A stretch of DNA of 64,000 nt. It comes from Robiginitalea aurantiaca (GTDB lineage Bacteria > Bacteroidota > Bacteroidia > Flavobacteriales > Flavobacteriaceae). The notes below the pieces were generated by a model. It was not told the origin of the DNA. It saw nothing but the letters and a program-made list of their open reading frames with translations, and ran no database searches. Numbering within the stretch: position 1 is the stretch's first letter; each line of letters starts with the position of its first letter. Location of the stretch: contig NZ_JAUDUY010000002.1 of NCBI RefSeq assembly GCF_030380815.1, forward strand, positions 124,001-188,000, written 5' to 3'. This document shows positions 26,058 through 34,212 of the stretch, one piece after another. The position numbers were made by a program, and so were the translations under genes.

Positions 26058-26978
26058 CTAAAGCAACTTTAAATAGTCCGGTAATTCCGGACGGTCCTTA
26101 AGCGCGCCTTCGATAACGCTGATTACCCGGCGTCGTTCAGCCCCTTCCAGGGGAAGACGGGGTTTGCGTACCGCCTCGGAACCCAGATCCACCATTTGTT
26201 CGGCGAGCTTAATGTTTTGCACGAGTTGTGGATTAATATCGAGTTCAAGCAATGGCAGAAACCAACGATAGATCTCGAGTGCCTCCTTCATATTCCCGGA
26301 CGTACACAAGGCGTAAATGGCAACCGTTTCCCTGGGAAAGGCACAAACCAGACCTGCTACCCATCCATCTGCCCCCATAGCCAGGCTTTCCAGGGCAAGG
26401 GTATCAACCCCACAGAGAATTTTCAACCGGTCTCCAAACCGATTTTTTATTCGCGTTACATTGGAAACATCCCTGGTAGATTCCTTGACGGCCTGAATGT
26501 TTGGACAATCCTTCATTAGCGATTCAAACATATCGAGCGTAACCTCCGTCCCGTAATCCACCGGATTGTTATATACCAAAATCGGAAGATCGGTGCTTTG
26601 AGCCACTTCCCTGAAATAGGTTTCGGTCTCCTTGCCCGTGGGTTTATAACGCATGGGGGGAAGCAGCATTAAACCATCTGCCCCTGATTCCTCCGCCGAC
26701 CTTACGGCCTGTATAGCCCTATTTGTGCTTCCTTCAGCAATATTGAGGATTACCGGGCAGGAGCCCGATGCAACTTCCAGAGCCTTACGGGTGAGTACTT
26801 CCCGTTCCTCTGGCTCAAGGGTGCTGGCCTCCCCCAAAGTACCCCCAAGGATGATACCGTTAACCCCAGCTGCGATCTGTGCCCTGGTGTTCTTTTCAAA
26901 GAGGTCGAGATCCAGGCCGCCGGAAGCATCGAACTTTGTAGTTACTGCAGGCATCACACCTTTCCACTGAAATTTCAT
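26058..26978 (-). CDS. DHDPS-family lyase, probable 1-pyrroline-4-hydroxy-2-carboxylate deaminase
   Basis: 306 residues. DapA-family aldolase motifs: GGTLGEASTL (family GTTGE), Tyr136 in VYNNP and the Schiff-base Lys165 in AVKESTRD. Beside a hydroxyproline epimerase and 2-oxoglutarate semialdehyde dehydrogenase, the best fit is the deaminase that turns the pyrroline intermediate into 2-oxoglutarate semialdehyde. First gene of the operon, with a promoter match just upstream. True DapA would normally sit with lysine genes, which are absent. Confidence 0.82.
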   Translation of the reverse strand: MKFQWKGVMPAVTTKFDASGGLDLDLFEKNTRAQIAAGVNGIILGGTLGEASTLEPEEREVLTRKALEVASGSCPVILNIAEGSTNRAIQAVRSAEESGADGLMLLPPMRYKPTGKETETYFREVAQSTDLPILVYNNPVDYGTEVTLDMFESLMKDCPNIQAVKESTRDVSNVTRIKNRFGDRLKILCGVDTLALESLAMGADGWVAGLVCAFPRETVAIYALCTSGNMKEALEIYRWFLPLLELDINPQLVQNIKLAEQMVDLGSEAVRKPRLPLEGAERRRVISVIEGALKDRPELPDYLKLL

Positions 26979-26997
26979 ATCGTTGGTTTTAAGAGTT

Positions 26998-27026
26998 TAA
27001 ATATACATATCCTGCCGGAATCCCAA
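26998..27026 (-). promoter_or_regulatory. Bacteroidota-type promoter of the hydroxyproline operon
   Basis: On the minus strand, TTG (27026-27024) is followed after 18 nt by TATATTTA (27005-26998), a -7 box with A for the final G. Transcription would begin near 26993, about 15 nt before the ATG at 26978. Confidence 0.6.
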
Positions 27027-27118
27027 GCATGGATACGCTCCCTGAAATGTTCCTGAAGGAACTACTTCTCTGCGGGGGTTCTGTAACCCTGGTTACTGAT
27101 TTTAAAAGTATCAGACCC

Positions 27119-27126
27119 TACATTTG
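27119..27126 (+). promoter_or_regulatory. Probable -7 box of the peroxiredoxin gene
   Basis: TACATTTG matches the TAnnTTTG consensus and would give a leader of about 33 nt. No TTG is found 17-23 nt upstream, so the promoter may need an activator. Confidence 0.5.
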
Positions 27127-27162
27127 ATAGCATTATTGCAACACCATTAAAAGTTAATACTC

Positions 27163-27822
27163 ATGGAAAATATTCAATTTGCAAACCCAATGCCCCGGAT
27201 CGGGGATGCCGCCCCGGATTTTGAAGCCCTGACAACCAAAGGTAAAATCAGATTTTCGGAATTTGCCAGGGACAAATGGGTGCTCCTGTTTTCACACCCT
27301 GCTGATTTCACACCCGTCTGTACCACAGAAATGAGCGGCTTTGCTACTCGTAAGGCTGAATTTGATGCCCTTAATACAGAATTAATTGGACTAAGTATCG
27401 ACAGCATCCACGCCCACCTGGGATGGGTTCAAAATGTCAGGGAAAATACGGGGGTTTATTTTGACTTCCCGATTATTGCAGACCTGGACATGAACGTGGC
27501 CAAACGCTACGGAATGTTGCAACCCAATGAAAGTGAAACCGCTGCAGTGCGCGCCGTTTTCTTTATTGATCCAAAGAAGAAAATCCGGCTGATCATGTAC
27601 TATCCCCTTAATGTGGGACGCAATATGGATGAGATCCTCAGGGCTCTTGAGGCACTTCAGATGTCGGATAAACACAGAGTGGCCATGCCCCTGGACTGGA
27701 AAAAAGGAGACAAGGTTATCGTACCTCCGCCCAAATCCCTGGACGAACTCAATGCACGTCTGGCCGATGAAACCCTGGAGAAAGTAGATTGGTATCTGGC
27801 CAAAAAGGAACTTGTACTATAA
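27163..27822 (+). CDS. 1-Cys peroxiredoxin (Prx6-type)
   Basis: 219 residues. The peroxidatic Cys53 lies in HPADFTPVCTTEM, the Prx6-type motif; no other cysteine occurs in the protein, so it is strictly 1-Cys and depends on an external thiol for recycling. C-terminal Prx6 extension present (PPPKSLDELNARL...DWYLAKKELVL). Cytosolic. It reduces peroxides; trxB 4 kb away is a possible but unproven electron source. Closed by a perfect terminator. Confidence 0.93.
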   Translation: MENIQFANPMPRIGDAAPDFEALTTKGKIRFSEFARDKWVLLFSHPADFTPVCTTEMSGFATRKAEFDALNTELIGLSIDSIHAHLGWVQNVRENTGVYFDFPIIADLDMNVAKRYGMLQPNESETAAVRAVFFIDPKKKIRLIMYYPLNVGRNMDEILRALEALQMSDKHRVAMPLDWKKGDKVIVPPPKSLDELNARLADETLEKVDWYLAKKELVL

Positions 27823-27858
27823 ATCATTGTCAAAGAGAAGGTTTTCGTTTCCAGTAAT

Positions 27859-27886
27859 AATATCCCTCCCACTGTGGAGGGATATT
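27859..27886 (+). terminator. Rho-independent terminator after the peroxiredoxin gene
   Basis: AATATCCCTCC (27859-27869) pairs perfectly with GGAGGGATATT (27876-27886) around a 6-nt loop, followed by TTATTTTT. Confidence 0.9.
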
Positions 27887-28037
27887 TTATTTTTGGATTA
27901 CTACTACTATTTTCTGGGCCCTTGACAACTCATGCCGGGATCTCATGACGCCTTGTTTACAAGAGCGTCTTTTTTTTTTGCAGAAGAATCGAATAAAAAG
28001 TATCTTAAGAGTTGTAAAAAACATTAAATATTTTCGC

Positions 28038-28934
28038 ATGAAAAAATCTGCAATAATTGTATTCCTGCTGCTGTTGATAAGTTCATTTAATATTTGGTCA
28101 CAGGACCATGTAACGATTTACCAGGACTGCCAGTACGGGGGAAGGAGCCACGCTCTTAAAGCGGGAAATTACCTTGACCGGGATCTGGGGATAGGCAATG
28201 ATGTCATCTCTGCCATACGGATCCCAAAGGGCTGGAGGGTCACAGTATATACAGACAACAATTTTAAGGGCGTCAGCAGGACATTCGATGAAGATGTCGT
28301 TTGTATTGCGGCCGACCTGAATGACAAAATTTCCAGCATCCGGGTTGCACATAAAAGCAACCATAGCAATTCTTCAGCCGGATCCCGTACCCAAATGATA
28401 ACCCTCTATGAGGATTGTAATTTCCGGGGAACTTCCCACAGCCTGAGACCCGGGAACTATGTTGACAACCAGCTGGGTATTGGCAATGACCGCTTGTCAT
28501 CCATCCGGATCCCGTCCGGCATGCGGGTTACACTTTACACAGACAACAATTTCAAGGGGAGCAGCAGGACATTTGATGAAAATGTCGTCTGCATGCCGGC
28601 TGACCTCAATGACAAAATTTCCAGTATCCGGGTTACCCAAAAAAACAACCACAACAGTTCTTCCAACAGATCTGGTAACAAAATGATTACCCTTTATGTG
28701 GATTGCGATTACCGGGGGAGTTCCCACAAGCTGGGACCCGGGACGTATATTGACAGCCAGCTCGGTATTGGCAATGATCGCCTGTCATCCCTTCGAATCC
28801 CATCAGGCATGCGGATTACCCTCTATACTGACAACAATAAGCGGGGAGAGCGGATCACACTGGACAAGAGCCACAGTTGCCTTCCTCATGAATTCAATGA
28901 TAGGGTGTCAAGCGTTCATATAGAACGGTACTAG
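28038..28934 (+). CDS. Secreted three-domain beta/gamma-crystallin protein
   Basis: 298 residues from the ATG at 28038 (MKKSAIIVFLLLLISSFNIWSQ is a clean signal peptide; the ORF runs further upstream but without signal character). Three ~80-residue domains at 24-103, 120-199 and 216-297 each hold two Greek-key motifs. Each motif carries a calcium-site signature of the N-D-x-x-S-S type: NDVISA, NDKISS, NDRLSS, NDKISS, NDRLSS, NDRVSS. Domains are joined by His/Asn/Ser-rich linkers. Microbial beta/gamma-crystallins bind Ca2+ and become stable on doing so. Each domain also has two or more Cys (DCQYGG/DCNFRG/DCDYRG and VVCI/VVCM/HSCL), which could form disulphides outside the cell. Monocistronic. 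Confidence 0.9.
   Translation: MKKSAIIVFLLLLISSFNIWSQDHVTIYQDCQYGGRSHALKAGNYLDRDLGIGNDVISAIRIPKGWRVTVYTDNNFKGVSRTFDEDVVCIAADLNDKISSIRVAHKSNHSNSSAGSRTQMITLYEDCNFRGTSHSLRPGNYVDNQLGIGNDRLSSIRIPSGMRVTLYTDNNFKGSSRTFDENVVCMPADLNDKISSIRVTQKNNHNSSSNRSGNKMITLYVDCDYRGSSHKLGPGTYIDSQLGIGNDRLSSLRIPSGMRITLYTDNNKRGERITLDKSHSCLPHEFNDRVSSVHIERY
28107..28928 (+). repeat. Three 288-nt tandem coding repeats in the crystallin gene
   Basis: Domain starts fall at 28107, 28395 and 28683, exactly 288 nt apart. Stretches such as ATCCCGTCCGGCATGCGG / ATCCCATCAGGCATGCGG recur at the same phase, so the units arose by internal duplication. Units 2 and 3 look closest to each other in the first half; units 1 and 2 are closest in the second half. 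Confidence 0.85.
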
Positions 28935-29340
28935 GGAGACTACTAATCGCCACATGCACTCCAATAGGCTAACCTTCCATAAGAGATCGGACAGACCAGG
29001 AGTACAAAGAAGTGTGATTTCGGAGTAGTACACCTTTGAGTCTGTGATACCTGTCTTTAGACTAAAAGGGTGAAATGGACCGAAGCGGGTCATCTACTTT
29101 CAGAATTTCAAAGCTAAAGGATACAATCGGAGTCAGAACAATGACAATCCTTAGTCCGATCCTCAATAGAAGGTGACCTTTATAGTGTGTCGATCGGGCA
29201 AGGGCCTTATGTAATATCAGAAGTGGTAATTTAAGAGGGATAACCTATATCTCTCATTCATCTTCCAGTATTCCTATATTTGAAACTTTCAAAAAGTGTC
29301 ATTTTCAGGTTCTGCCTGTCAAAAAAAAGAATTCAGCCTT
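28935..29340. other. Intergenic region without a recognised gene
   Basis: About 400 bp between the crystallin and antiporter genes. I see no ORF with coding character, tRNA or clear hairpin. The only signal is a -7 box TATATTTG at 29275-29282, about 58 nt before the antiporter ATG, without a TTG at the expected distance. Confidence 0.5.
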
Positions 29341-30585
29341 ATGCATATTTTTATTATCGCTACCATTTTGGTTGCCCTTTCCGCACTCTTCGGGTATTTG
29401 AATGTTCGGTTTATTCGCCTTCCAAACACCATTGGGCTTACAGTGATCAGCATCCTCTTTACACTGGCTGCTTTTGGGCTCAGTTATTTCGATGATTCCC
29501 TCTTACAGGCTGAAAAATACATCATTACCCAGATCGATTTCAGGACGGTATTGCTCGACCTGATGCTGGGGTTCTTACTTTTTGCGGGAGCCCTGCACAC
29601 GGATCTCGACAAGCTAAAGAAACACCGTTGGCCCGTATTGGCTTTTGCGACTTTTGGTGTCCTGGTTTCGACCTTTCTGGTGGGTTTTTCCAGTTTTTAT
29701 GTGCTCGATCTTCTGGGTCTGGACGTCCCATTTATATACTGCCTGCTTTTTGGTGCCCTGATCTCCCCCACAGATCCCATTGCTGTATTAGGCATTCTGA
29801 AAAAAATAGGGGCTCCAAAAAATCTCGAAATCAAAATCGTGGGAGAATCCCTATTTAATGATGGCGTTGGTGTGGTCATCTTTCTAACCATATTCGGCAT
29901 CGCGAATGGAACAGATGAGTTTTCGGTATTTGAAATCGGAAAATTATTTGTGCATGAGGTTTTGGGCGGAGTACTGCTGGGACTCGCACTGGGAGCGGTT
30001 ACTTTTCGGATGATGCGAAGTATAAACGACTATTCCATTGAAGTGATTATTTCCCTTGCTGCGGTTATGGGAGGGATTGTACTCGCTCAGTATCTCCATG
30101 TTTCCGGACCTCTTGCCATGGTGGCTGCAGGGTTGCTCGTAGGAGGGACCAAGGCTCGGGCCCAGGCCATGTCCGAAGAGACCGAAACCTATGTGGACAA
30201 GTTCTGGGAACTCATTGACATCCTTCTTAACACCGTACTATTTGTCCTGGTAGGGATGGAACTTCTGGTGCTTGATTTTGAAGAGGATTACTTCCTGGCA
30301 GGAGCCATCATGATCCCGCTTACGCTCCTTTGCAGATATGCCTCCCTCATGATACCCATTCGAATCTTCGAAAAACCCCTTGAATTTATCCCCAATACGA
30401 ATCTTATCATGACCTGGGGAGGATTGAGGGGGGCGATATCTATCGCACTGGCTCTGAGCCTGACCGAAGCCATGCACAGGGACGTTTTCCTTGTGATGAC
30501 CTATGTAGTAGTCATTTTTTCAATCGTCGTTCAGGGCCTTACCGTTGATCCCCTCATTGGACGACTTAAAAAACAATGGAAATAA
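29341..30585 (+). CDS. CPA1-family Na+(K+)/H+ antiporter
   Basis: 414 residues from the ATG at 29341 (MHIFIIATILVALSALFGYL); the ORF extends 15 codons upstream without membrane character. About 12 hydrophobic segments. CPA1 signatures: SPTDP (T144-D145) and the ion-binding N173-D174 in GESLFNDGVG. It exchanges Na+ or K+ for H+ at the inner membrane. It is 71 bp upstream of a porin gene and near a K+-channel-like gene on the same strand, suggesting an ion-homeostasis group. Confidence 0.93.
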   Translation: MHIFIIATILVALSALFGYLNVRFIRLPNTIGLTVISILFTLAAFGLSYFDDSLLQAEKYIITQIDFRTVLLDLMLGFLLFAGALHTDLDKLKKHRWPVLAFATFGVLVSTFLVGFSSFYVLDLLGLDVPFIYCLLFGALISPTDPIAVLGILKKIGAPKNLEIKIVGESLFNDGVGVVIFLTIFGIANGTDEFSVFEIGKLFVHEVLGGVLLGLALGAVTFRMMRSINDYSIEVIISLAAVMGGIVLAQYLHVSGPLAMVAAGLLVGGTKARAQAMSEETETYVDKFWELIDILLNTVLFVLVGMELLVLDFEEDYFLAGAIMIPLTLLCRYASLMIPIRIFEKPLEFIPNTNLIMTWGGLRGAISIALALSLTEAMHRDVFLVMTYVVVIFSIVVQGLTVDPLIGRLKKQWK

Positions 30586-30656
30586 ATAGCGTTATGTGAC
30601 CTGGATCACTTTAGATCTCTTGGATACTTCAGAATTTTGTTCTGATATAAAGGCCA

Positions 30657-32084
30657 ATGGGTTTAAAACAGAGATCACACTACCTTTTTTTCTTGATATT
30701 TGTATGCTTCTCAGGAACCTTAAGCGTACAATCCCAGCATCATACGACTGAGCATACAGCTACGGATACGTCTCGAGTGGCTCAATCCATGCACTCCCAA
30801 AAAGATGTAGAAACCCTTAGTGATGTTTTCGGATTGGGAACTATTTCAGGACATGTTCGCAATTTTTTTATGAATACCATAAATCAGGGCGAACTCACCG
30901 ATTATTATGCTAACGCCACGGGAGGTGCACTGCGAATTAGATCCCATCAGATTTTTGGCTTTGAGCTTGGGGTAGCCGGTATTTTCACCTATAAATTGTT
31001 TTCCAATGACCTGAACAGAATGGATCCGATAACCGGGGGAACCGCAAAATTTGAACATCAGCTCTTTGATGTATTGGACCAGGATAATTTTAACGACCTG
31101 GATCGACTTGAAGAACTTTATATCAGGTATATTTTTGAACACGGTTATTTGGTTTACGGTAAAATGACCATACAGGATACTCCACTGATGAACCGCTCTG
31201 ATGGGCGAATGAAGCCCTTCGCATTCAAAGGGGTATGGCTGCATTATATTACGGGAAAGAACCGTTTTAACCTGGCATGGATCGATCGGATTTCGCCCCG
31301 GAGCATTGTGGAATGGTTTGATTTTAAAGAAGGGATCGGATTGTTCAACCAGGGGTTTCAGCCCGATGGCAGTGAGGCTGAATACCATGAAAATCTGGAG
31401 TCCGAAGGTTTGGCGATGCTCGAATATCAAACCCGGGTTTCAAACTTCAACCTACAGGTTTACCAATGGTACCTTCACAACATTTCCTATACCGGATGGC
31501 TTGGAGTGGCCTATCACAAAAATGGATGGAATCTGGGGGTTCAGTACGCCCTGCAGATCCCGGACGGATTCCAGAAGACCCTGGAATACGAAAAGCGGTA
31601 CGTGCAACCTGAGGAGCGCGGGCAGGTGCTGAGTGGTCAGATACAGTACCTGACGGATCGATGGACCATGCGGGCGGCGTACTCCCGGGCATTTGCGAGC
31701 GGGCGCTTCCTTTTCCCCAGGGAACTGGGAAGGGATCAGTTCTATACCTCTATTTCGCGATCCCGCCTGGATGGCTTTGGAAATACCGGGGTTCTGACTT
31801 TAGGCGGTGACCACACCTTTGGAATTGAGCGCTTTTCCGCAGGATTTGACTATACCCGAACTTTTGGCCCCGAGGTGGATGCCTTTAAGTTTAACAAGTA
31901 CAACCTCGATGCGTACCAGCAGGTTAATCTCAGGTTAAACTATGAATTTAAGGGGTTTCTCCGGGGACTCCATATGGCTTTCCTCTATGTTTACCGGGAT
32001 AATCTGAATACTGACGATCCCCAGGTGGTATTTAACCGCGGGAACCTGCACCAATTGAATTTCATTACAAATTTCGAGTTTTAA
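30657..32084 (+). CDS. OprD-like outer-membrane porin
   Basis: 475 residues with a signal peptide (SHYLFFLIFVCFSGTLSVQSQ). The body alternates amphipathic strands separated by loops (for example FNLAWIDRISPR, FNLQVYQWYLHNISYTGWLGVAYHKNGWNLGV) and ends in an aromatic C-terminal residue (LNFITNFEF), the signal for barrel insertion. The overall pattern is that of OprD-family porins. Substrate unknown; the antiporter directly upstream makes ion passage plausible. The linker after the signal is His/Thr-rich. Confidence 0.75.
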   Translation: MGLKQRSHYLFFLIFVCFSGTLSVQSQHHTTEHTATDTSRVAQSMHSQKDVETLSDVFGLGTISGHVRNFFMNTINQGELTDYYANATGGALRIRSHQIFGFELGVAGIFTYKLFSNDLNRMDPITGGTAKFEHQLFDVLDQDNFNDLDRLEELYIRYIFEHGYLVYGKMTIQDTPLMNRSDGRMKPFAFKGVWLHYITGKNRFNLAWIDRISPRSIVEWFDFKEGIGLFNQGFQPDGSEAEYHENLESEGLAMLEYQTRVSNFNLQVYQWYLHNISYTGWLGVAYHKNGWNLGVQYALQIPDGFQKTLEYEKRYVQPEERGQVLSGQIQYLTDRWTMRAAYSRAFASGRFLFPRELGRDQFYTSISRSRLDGFGNTGVLTLGGDHTFGIERFSAGFDYTRTFGPEVDAFKFNKYNLDAYQQVNLRLNYEFKGFLRGLHMAFLYVYRDNLNTDDPQVVFNRGNLHQLNFITNFEF

Positions 32085-32154
32085 TTGCCACCCCATTTAA
32101 AACCAAAGGAGGCAATACCCAATTTTCAACTATATTGCAGTCACGCATAAATCA

Positions 32155-32841
32155 GTGTTGTTGGGATTTCTAAGAAGATACCGTTTTGAACTTTATCTGA
32201 GTTCCTTTGTCGCATTGGTATTCGGCAGTCTGATTTTTCCATCCCCCTTTTTTGAACGGTACATGGACCCACTGCTCACCCTGGCCAATGTCATCGCTGG
32301 CTTTGGCATTATTTCAGAACGCAGAAGGTATTTCAAAATTTATTCCGTTTTGGTTGCGGGTGTCGTTATCCTGGAAGTAATGCGCTTTGCTTTTGGAGCA
32401 GGAGACAACATAGATCTTAAATTAATCCGGTTTGCAGTCCTTTCCTTGTTTTACACCATTGTGACCCTGGAAATAATACGACAAGTATGGTTCGCCACTG
32501 AGGTTAACAAGAATGTGATTTTTGGAGTAATGGGCGGGTATGTCTCCATGGGCCTTATTGCATTTTTTATCGTGCTTGGAATTGAAATTTCTGAACCCGG
32601 GTCTTTCCTGGGACTGGATAATTCCACGGGCACCTCCCAATCTGAAAATCTTTTCTACTTCGCCTATATTACGCTGATGACTGTAGGCTATGGGGATATT
32701 ACCCCTGTGACCATCTTAGCCCAGAAAGCTTCTATCCTGATCGCCTTGCTCGGACAATTCTATTTAGTGATCATTACGGCCGTAGTTGTTGGAAAATACA
32801 TCAATAACGAACTGCGAAGGGATACGTTTGAAAGGGATTAG
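32155..32841 (+). CDS. Two-pore-helix potassium channel protein
   Basis: 228 residues, start GTG. Five or six membrane segments with the K+ selectivity filter TVGYGD at residues 176-181 near the C-terminal end, followed by the final pore helix. N-terminal segments resemble a voltage-sensor-like domain without a clear arginine ladder. It has no RCK/TrkA-N domain. 70 bp downstream of the porin gene, same strand. Confidence 0.88.
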   Translation: MLLGFLRRYRFELYLSSFVALVFGSLIFPSPFFERYMDPLLTLANVIAGFGIISERRRYFKIYSVLVAGVVILEVMRFAFGAGDNIDLKLIRFAVLSLFYTIVTLEIIRQVWFATEVNKNVIFGVMGGYVSMGLIAFFIVLGIEISEPGSFLGLDNSTGTSQSENLFYFAYITLMTVGYGDITPVTILAQKASILIALLGQFYLVIITAVVVGKYINNELRRDTFERD

Positions 32842-33000
32842 GAATACTGCAACCCACTAAGCTGAAATACGACTCTATATTTTCACGTCAGGGCAATTCG
32901 TCAGTGCTTTAATGTCCTAGTCATAAAAAAGCATTCCGAAAGGGTAAACGCTGGGCCTAAGCTGAAAGCAATGGCTTAGATCTGCAAGGTTGTAAAATGC

Positions 33001-34029
33001 CTAATTCATTTCATAGGGGTAAATTACCTTCCATTCCTCGGCCATATCCACAACGGTCCAGCCATTTGCAGTTGCCTGGTCCAGACCCTTGTCCAGCTTC
33101 CCGATATGCGATTCCCGGTCATAAGCCCACTCGCGGTCGGCGTCGGTATGATGTACGTACAGCATAAAGGCCCCTTTCGTATTGCTTGATGTGTATTGCA
33201 ACATCTGAAGATCCCCATCCGAATTCCCGGCCGCAAAAATGGGTTTTTTACCTATATGCTGGTTGATTCCCACCGGCTTCCCTTCTTTATCATCAATAAA
33301 GTTAATTTCGGGTAGTTTTCGCAATACGGGGTTACCTTCATTGTAATCAAACTCCGATTTAATGCTACTCCCGATCACCTGATAGGGTGGAATACCGTAA
33401 ACCATTTCAGTCCATGGGCGCATAAAATCAATTCCCCCTCCGGAAACAATAAAAGTCTTAAAGTCATTTGCCCGAAGATATTCCAGCAATTCCAGCATGG
33501 GCTGATAGACCATGCTGGTATACGCTTGATTCGTTTTGGGATGCCGAGCGGTTTTGAGCCAATCCATAACCGATTGTTTGAACTCTTCCTCAGTCATTCC
33601 GGAATGCGAGGCCATGACAAGCTTTATAAGCCCTGCCTCACCTTCTGACAACACCGTTTCCATATCACCTTCTAGCAACGCCTTAAAGGGTTGTTTATTG
33701 GACCATTCGGGATGATCCGGAGCCATTCCCTTAACGCGATCTATTGCAAATGCCAGCTGAAAATACATGGGTTGTTCTGACCAAAGTGTCCCATCATTAT
33801 CGAAAGTGGCAATCCGATCCTGAACCGGGACAAAAGAGGGATTACCCTCAGTAGTCACTTTTTCCACAAAAGCAATAATCGCCGACTTTGAAGCCCCGTC
33901 ATTCCAGGAAGGCAAAGGGTCCTGAACAACCACGGCTGTTTCTGACATTCCTTCAGAAACCGTATTTTCCTGCTGACGACAACTCCAGAAGCCTGCAATA
34001 AGTAAGAGTAAAAAGAAGAATTTTTTCAT
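33001..34029 (-). CDS. Exported HAD-superfamily phosphatase-like lipoprotein
   Basis: 342 residues. Signal peptide with lipobox (FWSC at residues 14-17) and a Glu-containing linker. HAD motifs: DNDGTLW (motif I, nucleophile Asp), the Ser in FIVSGGG (motif II), and GNSDGDLQML (motif IV). The large insertion after motif I forms a cap domain. A periplasmic phosphatase is the natural reading. It lies 183 bp downstream of a sulfatase gene on the same strand, separated by a terminator. Confidence 0.85.
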   Translation of the reverse strand: MKKFFFLLLLIAGFWSCRQQENTVSEGMSETAVVVQDPLPSWNDGASKSAIIAFVEKVTTEGNPSFVPVQDRIATFDNDGTLWSEQPMYFQLAFAIDRVKGMAPDHPEWSNKQPFKALLEGDMETVLSEGEAGLIKLVMASHSGMTEEEFKQSVMDWLKTARHPKTNQAYTSMVYQPMLELLEYLRANDFKTFIVSGGGIDFMRPWTEMVYGIPPYQVIGSSIKSEFDYNEGNPVLRKLPEINFIDDKEGKPVGINQHIGKKPIFAAGNSDGDLQMLQYTSSNTKGAFMLYVHHTDADREWAYDRESHIGKLDKGLDQATANGWTVVDMAEEWKVIYPYEMN

Positions 34030-34168
34030 CCGGTGCAGTGTTTTAATTTTTAAAGAAGTTAAAATTACAAAATCTAAACCTTGAATCAGGACAGTACACC
34101 ACTTTTGTGCGAATATCCCAACTTCTGAGATTTATCAGGGAATATATCCGTGCCGTCGGACATAAAAA

Positions 34169-34190
34169 AAGCCGCCCGAAGGGGCGGCTT
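34169..34190 (-). terminator. Rho-independent terminator of the sulfatase gene
   Basis: AAGCCGCCC (34169-34177) pairs with GGGCGGCTT (34182-34190) over a 4-nt loop. On the minus strand it is followed by a T7 run, so it terminates the sulfatase transcript and isolates the HAD gene. Confidence 0.9.
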
Positions 34191-34212
34191 AATCGTAATA
34201 TGAAGTTGGTAA

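Noticed and set aside
27945-28037. Upstream extension of the crystallin gene
   Set aside because: Adds a charged N-terminus before a perfect signal peptide; the start at 28038 is far better.
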